Source of the DNA: Tetraselmis striata
Taxonomy: Eukaryota > Chlorophyta > Chlorodendrophyceae > Chlorodendrales > Chlorodendraceae
Assembly (NCBI GenBank): GCA_006384855.1
Contig: VCJN01002570.1
Span: forward strand, 1-64,000
DNA: 64,000 nucleotides
Reading direction: 5' to 3'
A program made the translations under genes and the position numbers. Positions 56,101 to 64,000 of this stretch are shown here, piece by piece. The first letter of the stretch is position 1. Every line of letters begins with the position of its first letter. Below the pieces are notes generated by a model that was not told the origin of the DNA, searched no databases, and saw only the letters and a program-made list of their open reading frames with translations.

Positions 56101-56654
56101 AGGTGCTATGAAGCTGCCTCGGACGGTGCCGCGGGTGACTCGGGGATGCGCGCCGGCGGTGGTGTGGCTGCGGGGTTGGGGAGGGGAGCGGGTGTGGTTG
56201 AGGAAAGGGGGGTGGAGGGGTGCGGCTTGGACCATGGCGGGCGGCGCGCATGCGGAGTCATCACCGTGAAGTGCGGACCGACGGGCGAAGATAGGGTTCA
56301 GGGCGAAGATACCTTCCTTTGGTACGGGTATGGCCTCAGGGTTTTCAGTAAACCCCTGCTGCGCGCGATGCGCGCCCGGCGCGAGTATCGTTGCTTGCTG
56401 CAACTAACTCGTCTCTCGCATCACGCACGGCCCTACCATTTGCAGCACCCATCAGTGTCATATCCGTCAGCGCCGTCATAGAGGCGACGAAGCAGAACGA
56501 CACAGAAAGGGGGCGGCGCACCAACGCCACGATTGCGCCCTTGCTACCCTATGCCGGGCGACTGCTGGCACGGCAGTAGGTCTCCCCCGATAGGGCGGCC
56601 ATCGATTCAACGCCAGCGCCGGCCGACGGGAGCCGAGTGGCTGACCGGGGCGGC
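53166..56654. other. Divergent intergenic region between COG7 and the GT29 gene
   Basis: Holds a cluster of AGTCGCTA motifs (53310-53395). A plus-strand fragment (54.6-54.84 kb) with SVIVDPYGDALTTNLPALG and HVQRDAIADAF loosely resembles the region after RT in some LINEs. It also holds two imperfect copies of ACATGGTACC..GATAC about 185 bp apart (54275, 54465), G and C runs at 55079-55097 and 55653-55672, and the 192-bp tandem repeat. Promoters of both genes must lie at its ends, but no clear elements were found. Confidence 0.5.
55859..56300. repeat. 192-bp tandem repeat, about 2.3 copies
   Basis: GGCGCGCATGCGGAGTCATC recurs at 55859, 56051 and 56243, exactly 192 bp apart, with very similar units. 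192 is a multiple of three, so a 198-residue frame on the minus strand (55807-56403) reads through all units. No family is recognised. Confidence 0.9.
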
Positions 56655-59600
56655 ATGCGCCCGCCGCTGCTGGTGACGGTGCCCGGCGGGGGCCGACGAG
56701 CCGGGCCGCGCCGGCTGGCGGAGTGGCTGGCGGGCGGCCGCGCGCTCGCACTGGTTGCGGTCGCGCTCACACTGCTCACGCTGTGGCGCGGAGCTAGCTT
56801 GCGGGAGCGAAACGGCGGAGCGGAGGTGAGCGCGAAGTGGCACTCCGCACCCCGGGGCACCGAGTGCAGTAGCTCGCCGGTTGCTTGCACCCTCGCGCTC
56901 TCGCAGTGTCTGAGCTCGAGCTTCCAGCTGAGCTTACCGCGATGTGCGGCTCGCGAGAGCAAAGGAGGAAATCGCAGTCAGAAGGGACGCGGATACATGC
57001 CCTCGAAGGCGACGGAGGGCCTCGTCGATCGAGTTGGTGTAGGTAGGTGTATAGTGCGATAAAGTGCGGGCAGGTGTTTGGGAGGGGAAGGGGTGGGGGG
57101 GCACGGCGGAGTGGTACGCGTGCGGAGGGGCAGTGTGAGAGTGTGTGTGTTAGAGGGGGGGGTGGGGGGGGGGGGGGGGGGGGGGGGAGGGGGAGCAGAA
57201 CGGGGCGAGCAGGGACATCTTCAGGCCGCTGCTTGCCCTGCGAGCCCGCTGGCCGAGTGCCCAAGAGCCGACGCCTGGCAAGCTAGGCGCGTGCAGTTCT
57301 CGGGGATGTTACCTAAGGCCTGCCTGCCTAGGGTGGCGGTGATGGCTGGCTCTTCACGGGGTTAGTGTCAATGGGGCGTGGACGGCAGCGGCCGACAGGG
57401 ACGTGCCGCATAACCAGTACTAGCATGTCACTCACACAGCAGCACTTGGCACCTAGACGCCATCATCAGCCATGGCACACTGCCGATGGTTCATGTCAGT
57501 GGCAGCGGTTGCTGTTGATGCGATCATGTTATCGGGGCGATTGAGGCATTTGCTCGCCCCCTCTGCACCCTCAGAGGACATCGCGACGATCCCCCTCGCG
57601 GCACATGGGTATAGTGGCGGCTATTAGCGGGGGCCGGGAGGTCGGCGCGGGTGCCAGCGCTGGCGGGCGGAGGCCCGGGCAGAGAGCAGAGACATCGGGG
57701 GCGTCGCCACCCGCGCATGCTTGGGGGCACACCGTCAGCTGGGAGCACAAGCAGCAGTACCAGCTGGGGGTGAACGAGGAGGGAGACGATCAGGACAGCG
57801 ATGACATCACGGCGGGTCAGTGCCCCCCTCCCCCCCCTCTCTGGCGCTCCCGTGTCTATTATCAACACCGTGCGACTCCATGAGCCGTGGAACGCAAGTG
57901 CATCTGCGCTCTCTTACACTGCGCTTGGTTGCTGGCAGGGCGTGGCCGGCGTCGCGGACACCGCCACAGCAGCCATGGCGGCGGCGGCGGCAGCGGGAGT
58001 GGCGCTGCCCGTGCAAAGAAGCTCCCTGTGGGCCCGCAGCTGACAGAGGGCGAGCTGGCGGCCATCCAGGCCGAGGTGAGGACGCAACCTGTCCAGCACA
58101 AGCGTCTCCAGATAGATGAACCTCCCCCCCCCCTCCTCCCATCCCACGCGGCAGATCCCTGGCTGTGCTGACGCTCTGGATGCCGCATGGGCTCGTAGAA
58201 GCTGCGCAGCAGCCAGCTGGGCGACGTCTACAAGGGGCAGCGCGCGTGGGAGGTGGAGGAGGTGGACCGGGAGGAGGCAATGATGGGGGACAACTTGCTG
58301 GATAACCTGCAGGTGCCCGCCCCCCAATGAGTCCACCACCATCTGACGTAACCTGACCCTGCTGCCCTACCCGCCAGCGCTGTGGGTGTCCACTCTCATC
58401 TAGTACGTTCACAGGCGACAGCTTGGAAGGTCATCAGGAGCCTAACTTGCTGGTGATGGCGTTGAGCCTCTGCCAAGTGCGCTCCTCCATCCGCCATCGG
58501 TCATAGCTGATATGCCGCTGTGGGATGCGACCCGGCGATGCTCTGCAGGCTGCAGGGCTGGGCGACAAGCGGGGCGAGGGCGAGGGTGGCGTGTACGATC
58601 CAGTGGCCGAGGTAAGCCCCAGACGCTGGCCGCCACCCACAGGATGCCATTGCTCACACTCAGGTGGAGCGTCTCAGCACAGCCCCCCCCCCCCCCCCCC
58701 CCCGCCCGCCCCTCCCTCCCTCCGTTCCTCCTGCCCCCATCCACATCTCCACATTTCCTCTCGCATGCGCACCCAACAGCGGATCCAGCTGGTGGAGGAT
58801 GCACAGCGCAAGGCGCGGCGCAAGAAGGAGGCGCGGCCTCTGGAGATTGCAGAGTTCAAAGAGATTCGGTCCGTGGACCGGGCACGCCCAGCGTCGTCCC
58901 CCAAGGTGCGCGCCGCCCTCCCGCATGGTCCTCCTGCAGTGAGGGCTGGAAGCATGGCAGCCCAATCTGACTTGGACTGGCTGGTGCGCGGCTGGTAGTC
59001 TGCCATTCCTCGTAGCCGCGAAAAGGACTGGGGATGGCGCTGCTCTCACCTCAAGGCGCGCCACACCGGCCATCGCCCTGCTGGTGGCTTGTTGTATGCT
59101 GGGAGAGGAAAGAGAGCAAACAGAGGAGGGCGGGGGGGGGGGCATGGATGGCCGAGGGGGTACGCAGGATTGCTCACGCTCCGGAGGGATCCGGATTGTG
59201 CAGGAGTGTGACGAGTTCATCAGGCAGGTGGAGAAGCACAAGGAGGCAATGAGCGGCGTTGGCAAGGTGCGATAGCGGCGGTCACATTGTCCGCAGATGA
59301 GGTAGCACCAGGGAGCGCAGGAGCCTAGATCGCGTGATACATCTGGGTGTGGCGCACGCAGGAGAAGAAGCCCGACGCCATTTCTGTGGCGGAGCGCCAT
59401 GCAGGGATGCGCACGTGGGGTGCCGCAGTGGCGCGCACCGTGGCGGCCGGCGAGGCGGCGGCTTGCCCACAAGATGTATCTGGCGCGCAGGTAAACCAGC
59501 AGACGGGCGTTACCCTGTCGTGGCACACTCATAGGTCCCTGTGATTCCTTCTGGGGGCATGCACTTGATACCTCAGAGATTGCCGCGGCTCGTGATTGCG

Positions 59601-62600
59601 CTGCTGACAGGAGGGGGACCAGGCCGGCAAGCAGGCCGTGCTGCGCGCTGTGCGCGACTGCTGCCGTTTTGTGCTGGCCAAACACCATTTCCTCGGCTTG
59701 GAGGAGCTCACGCTGCGGTCAGAGGTGGGCCAGCTGATGGGCATTGCCATGGGCGACGCGGTGATGGCCACGCTACGACAGGAGCTGCGACATGTCGCGC
59801 ACGGGAGCGTGGAGATCATCATGCAGGTGCGACACACCAGAGATAGTCGCGCCGCACCACATGCATCCACTTGGGGGCGACTGGCCTCGGATTATGTTTC
59901 CTTCATAGGTTCAATTTCATGTAGTCGTATATTATTATAGTACCACTGTTCGCGCGCCCTGTGCATGTCCGCCAGAAACGTGTGTGTGTTTTTTATGTTT
60001 ACCAGGTTGGAAATGTATCCGACAAGACAATGTGGCATGTTATTGCTGGCCGGCTCCGATGTGTGTGTGCGTGTGTGTGTGTGTGTTGGGGGGGGGGGGG
60101 GGGGGGGGGGGGGGCGGATGTGTATGCCAATAGCACGTCAGTGGCTTTACGCCCCGGATGCTTTCGTGCGCCGACAGGGGTTTGAGCGCTGGCAAGCGGG
60201 CGAGCCCATAAATCCCAAGGCGGAGCTGCGGCCCAACAAGCCCCTGACGAGCGCAGATAAGAGACGGCGCGCCGAGCAGGCGGATGCGGAGTACGCGGTG
60301 CAGCAAGCCACCAAGATGGAGGCCCGCGTGCGGGCCGTCGAGCGAAGCTGGGGCGCCTCGCGACTGGATAAACTGGTGCGTCCGCTCGTTGGCCCAACGG
60401 CGTTCTGTTGTTCGACTCGTGTTTTCTGTCCGAAGACTTGACTCATTATTTCAGTTTGATACCAAGTCGACAACAGAGTCTCGACGACTATATTCCTCTG
60501 CATTGAGGCTACTGCAATGAAAAATGTCGCAGTAAATAATGTCTAGAATGTCGCCATGTATGTATATGTCGTCGCGCTACGCGATGAGGACAATAAGCTG
60601 ACAATGTTGGTGACGTTCCCTGCTCGGCATAATATACGGCGACATGCAGCTGGACGAGAAGCTTTGGCCGGCGCTGGACTCCATGCTGCCGCGCCTACAC
60701 TTCCGCGCATCGACGTTTGCGCCTTCGCACGGCCGCCAGCTCGGACACCCAGGCGAGCTCAGCCAGCAGGAGATGGGGGGCGTGACTGGAAATTCAATGG
60801 CGGCAGCAGCACAGGAGTTTGCCGAAACCAAGGTGTGGAAAGATGTTTGGCCCGTTTGGTTTGTGTCGCGCGGCGGCGATGAGCTTCGAAGCAGGATGCT
60901 GCGCGATCGGGACAGTGCTGAGCTACTGGCAGTGTTGCTGGCCTCGGCAGCTTTCGAAAAATTGATTGCCAAGACGCGCACTCTGGTCCTGCCACCGTGG
61001 CTAGTTGGACATCTCTATATTGTTGTACTGCAAACGGCCGGTCGCTGCACCATTGGTCGTCGAGTTCAGCATCGCAGTTCATGGATCAGTACCGGTAATG
61101 GAGCGATCCGGCAGTCCGATATATGTCATGGGTACCTATGCTGATGAGTATACTAGCGCGCTGTCATCATGAAGCGTCGACAACTGGCAGTTTCCGAGCA
61201 TTGGAGGAAACAATAAGCGTTCGATCTGAGCTTTTCTGCGGATGACGCCCTGAATTCTCAGGTCGACGCGCCGGTTCCCCTATCGCTTAACATCCAGCTG
61301 TTTCTAGAGCCCGGCGAGAAGTTGTCAGATGTCGGGAGCCGGCGAGCGCTCTCTCCCGTCTTGACGGTGGAGCGACAGGTAAACCCCCGAGAGTGTGCAG
61401 GTATTTAGGTGGTCAATTGCATCATCGACGAGAAGATACCTGACAGAAATGCCCGGGCCTGTTATGTCATCGATGAACGGCCCACGTGACACTTTCACTA
61501 TGTATCTGAACAAAATCACAATGCGAGAAACGACAAAGTATCGACGCGTTACTACAAAGACGGTCTATCCAAGTTTGTTTCTTGCCAACTTGGTACAGGG
61601 CTCGGTCGGAAGCGCCGTGCACGAGTACAAGTTTCCGCCACAGATGCTGGATGTACTGCCAGAGGCCGACCGTGCATGGCGCTTCCGAACCTGTGCCGTC
61701 GTGGGGAACAGCGGCATGCTGCTCAAGGTGCGGTTACCTGCGAGGCCAGTGACGAGTGATGAAAATTTGTGTTGATCTTTGCACTTCGAGGACACCGCGT
61801 TTCTTATATATGCCGCCGGGGATTCTCTGCCAGGTATGTTGCGGCCATCTCACGGGCGGTCACTGGTGGTGTTGCGCAGGGGGAGCGCCTTGGGGCCGTC
61901 ATAGACAGCGCAGACGCGGTGTTTCGAATAAACTTTGCGCCAACGCGCACGTTCGAGAAACATGTGGGCAGCAAGACAACATTTGACGTGGTAAGCTGCA
62001 TGCTCCTCGATATGCTCTGTAAACGGATGCGGTTCTGCCCATACTGTAGTCCACATAAGCCCACATCTATATGAATAATATACTGCTGTCGCAGGTGAAC
62101 CTGCATCACACAGAGATGCTTCTGGAGGGGAAGCACAAAGCTGCCCGACTCATCAACTCGACAATGGTGATAGCTATATTCCTTCAGTTGGGCCATCCAA
62201 CTGCCACACCTCCCTGCTGAGTATGCGCATGATCTGAGACAACTCGGGCACCACAGCCCAGGAAGAAACGCACATATGCATCAGGAAAGAGCAACAGCAG
62301 CGTATCATTCACAAGGAACCCACCACGCTGGGCTGACTGCACGCATTGCTGAATGTTGCCGTCTTGACACCAGATTGCTTTTGAAGTCACCGCTCCTGCC
62401 GCCCGGGAAACGCTGTACTTGGACCTTCTCCGGCGATTCTCTGGCATGGACCTCAACCACGGTCATGTCCTCATCCTGTCTCCGCACCTGGTGTCCCACA
62501 TGATTCAATCCTGGGGGCAGGTGGGCGCATCCCGTTTTTGCCATGATAAATACCCGTCACATCAGCTTGCCACCGATGTCTGCCTCTCTACTCCAAATGG

Positions 62601-63386
62601 CGCAGCGTACCTCCCGCAATTAGGCATCAGACCCGCCAGTGCTTTTGTGGCGCAAATCCTCTACTGACAGAATGTCCCTGGATTCTGTATCTGTTGCAGG
62701 TGCGGGGCAGCTTTGCGAGCTTATCTCATGAGGCCAATATCACCCACACACTTAGCCATCGGCCAGACAGCGGCTTCTTTGCGACAATGACTGCGCTACA
62801 GGTGCGATACTCAATCAGAATCATCAATGCCGCTGCCACTTGAATCGAGAAAATTGCGTTGCGTATCAGAGCGCATATACCTATGAAGCACATTGCTCAT
62901 TCTCGTCAGCATGATGTGCACGCTGTGCTAGCTGTTATCATTTCCGCCAATGTGCAGCCTTGCTTCGAACCCGTTAAACCATCCTAAAGCTATCTTGCTT
63001 GAGTCATGTGCCACCAGATGTGCGAGCATGTGCACCTCTACGGCATGAGCAACTGGCATCCTGGCAGTGAGCAGCGCTACCATTATTTCACCACCTCCCC
63101 GGACATGCTGAAGGGCGCAGGCAAGGTGAGAGTCTCAACACAGCTAGCCTTAAGATCTGCCCATTCTCCCTGCCGGCACTCCTGATTGGGCTGCAGATAT
63201 TCTCATCCGCTCGGATTGGTGGTGCCCCCCCATTCGGCTCTTGCAACTCACTGACAATCCCCTCCGGCACTATGTGATTGTTGTGCGCAGGCGCGCCCAT
63301 TCACCTTCACGCGCGAGGTACTTCGTGCGGTGACATTGTGGCCGCACAGCGATGCACAGGCAGCCCTGACACTGCACAAGCCATAG
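56655..63386 (+). CDS. GT29 (sialyltransferase-like) type II Golgi membrane protein
   Basis: ATG at 56655 opens exon 1 (to 56825) with RRAGPRR then a hydrophobic anchor at about residues 29-45 (ALALVAVALTLLTLW), a type II signal anchor. Further exons: 57683-57815, 57939-58075, 58199-58312, 58549-58611, 58780-58905, 59204-59266, 59362-59490, 59611-59826, 60178-60375, 60650-60832 or 60985, 61262-61330 or 61378, 61401-61727, 61880-61990, 62095-62166, 62374-62520, 62700-62801, 63018-63125, 63291-63386 (TAG). The middle exons form a charged helical stem. The C-terminus has sialylmotif L (RTCAVVGNSGMLLK, then AVIDSADAVFRINFAP and VGSKTTFDV) and motif S (RPDSGFFATMTALQ-MCEHVHLYGM), each with its conserved Cys. 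HYF follows as motif III. The expected motif VS His is not evident (FTFTRE). The product has about 850-920 residues. All introns from the third on are phase 0. The acceptor substrate is unknown. Confidence 0.85.
57155..57187. repeat. Poly-G run in GT29 intron 1
   Basis: Nearly continuous G run interrupted once, within the 857-bp first intron. Related runs in this gene are C runs at 57823-57837 and 58683-58703 and a G run at 60087-60114. Confidence 0.85.
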
Positions 63387-63527
63387 CAATTGCCATGGCA
63401 ATAGTTTTTTTAACCTCAACACAGCATCGCAGCAGCACTGCTCTGAGGGTTTCACCCTCACCGCAACACCCCAAAGTGTTACGCTATTTTGATGTGTTTT
63501 CTGACTACCAGATTAATTCATGAGCTG

Positions 63528-63532
63528 TGTAA
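63528..63532 (+). terminator. TGTAA polyadenylation-type signal after GT29 gene
   Basis: TGTAA 142 bp after the stop. Two more TGTAA-like motifs follow near 63838-63848. Chlorophyte genes commonly use this signal. Confidence 0.4.
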
Positions 63533-64000
63533 TCCTGCACAATCATGGAATGGACATTAATATCCTTTCTTCTTTTGACACAGACACATACACACATCCT
63601 CAATGAAACTGTTGTGCAAGGAATAATATCACAGATGGCACGATTGACTAGCATCCAGCAAACGATTTTTCTGGTTGACAGGTAGACGATTTTTGGTTCG
63701 AATGGTGTTAAGATTGAATTAAGTAAATGTATTGTCATTTCGTAATTTGCCCAGGTTATACTACAATTCATTGATCGATGTACATGGTGCATTTCTGCAT
63801 TGCGATAAAGGATTGTGCGTAGAGGGAAATGCGTAGGTGTAAGATGTAACATTGTACGATGGCGACTTGCGAAACAGCTGCCGGCATGTGAATACAGCGA
63901 TTTCCCGGCAATGATTTTGTGTTTGAATTGTTTATTGACAGAGCATGGCCAGAAATTACATATAGTGACGGTTTGCGACCGTCGAGTGGCAAATCGATAT
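63533..64000. other. Downstream spacer to window end
   Basis: AT-rich. Open frames are short and show no domain signal. Confidence 0.5.

Noticed and set aside
55807..56403. 198-residue minus-strand frame over the 192-bp repeat
   Set aside because: Openness follows from the repeat unit being a multiple of three; no independent evidence of coding.
57213..57332. Extra exon of the GT29 gene
   Set aside because: It is open and flanked by AG/GT but has no family support; exon 1 joins in phase to an acceptor at 57683 without it.
61135..61180. Hammerhead-like CTGATGA core
   Set aside because: No GAAA partner or closing stems at the required positions; same for 44680 and 48785.

Overview
The window looks like nuclear DNA of a green alga, probably a chlamydomonadalean (volvocine-type) chlorophyte. 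The evidence is GC-rich genes split into many short exons, TGTAA polyadenylation-type signals, interstitial CCCTAAAA/CCCTAAA telomere-like repeats (the TTTTAGGG type known from Chlamydomonas), and plant-type gene families (COG7, DUF506/PDDEXK-like). The species call is inference. There is no sign of bacterial operons.

Left part (1-36.5 kb) is a transposon graveyard. A roughly 0.96 kb unknown repeat (1-964) has a second copy at 36.5-37.4 kb. A zinc-finger plus reverse-transcriptase LINE-like element lies on the minus strand (1.2-5.7 kb), with a 5'-truncated copy at 26.3-28.9 kb and several shorter copies of its 3' tail. A decayed DNA-virus island (about 6.9-9.7 kb) carries an A32/FtsK-HerA-type packaging ATPase broken by frameshifts, a fibronectin/discoidin-like protein and an HNH-like fragment, and resembles Polinton-like viruses. 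A broken DUF7869-type transposase follows (10.1-12.5 kb). Next is a young, intact Ty3/gypsy chromovirus (12,887-19,588) with near-identical LTRs, a 5-bp target duplication, gag, and a pol carrying extra methyltransferase-like and Nudix-like domains. A foldback element (23.2-23.9 kb), several tandem duplications, a cluster of perfect hairpins (31.9-32.06 kb) and a decayed hAT-like transposase (33.0-34.8 kb) complete this half.

Right part (38.5-63.4 kb) holds three host genes. A DUF506 (PDDEXK-like) gene on the plus strand (38,492-41,810; the N-terminal exon is tentative) converges on a 19-exon COG7 gene on the minus strand (43,345-53,165). COG7 is divergent from a roughly 19-exon plus-strand gene (56,655-63,386) for a type II membrane protein with a long stem region and a C-terminal GT29 (sialyltransferase-like) domain. 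Both products are expected in the Golgi: COG7 belongs to the tether that keeps glycosyltransferases in place, and GT29 is itself a Golgi glycosyltransferase family.

The most unusual signals are these. Long C homopolymers on the sense strand sit only 3-14 nt after the 5' splice site in at least nine introns of three genes. Several COG7 introns use GC-AG splice sites. A canonical GGGAAAC -1 frameshift heptamer directly abuts the gag stop codon. Nudix-like and adenine-methyltransferase-like modules are fused upstream of the gypsy protease.
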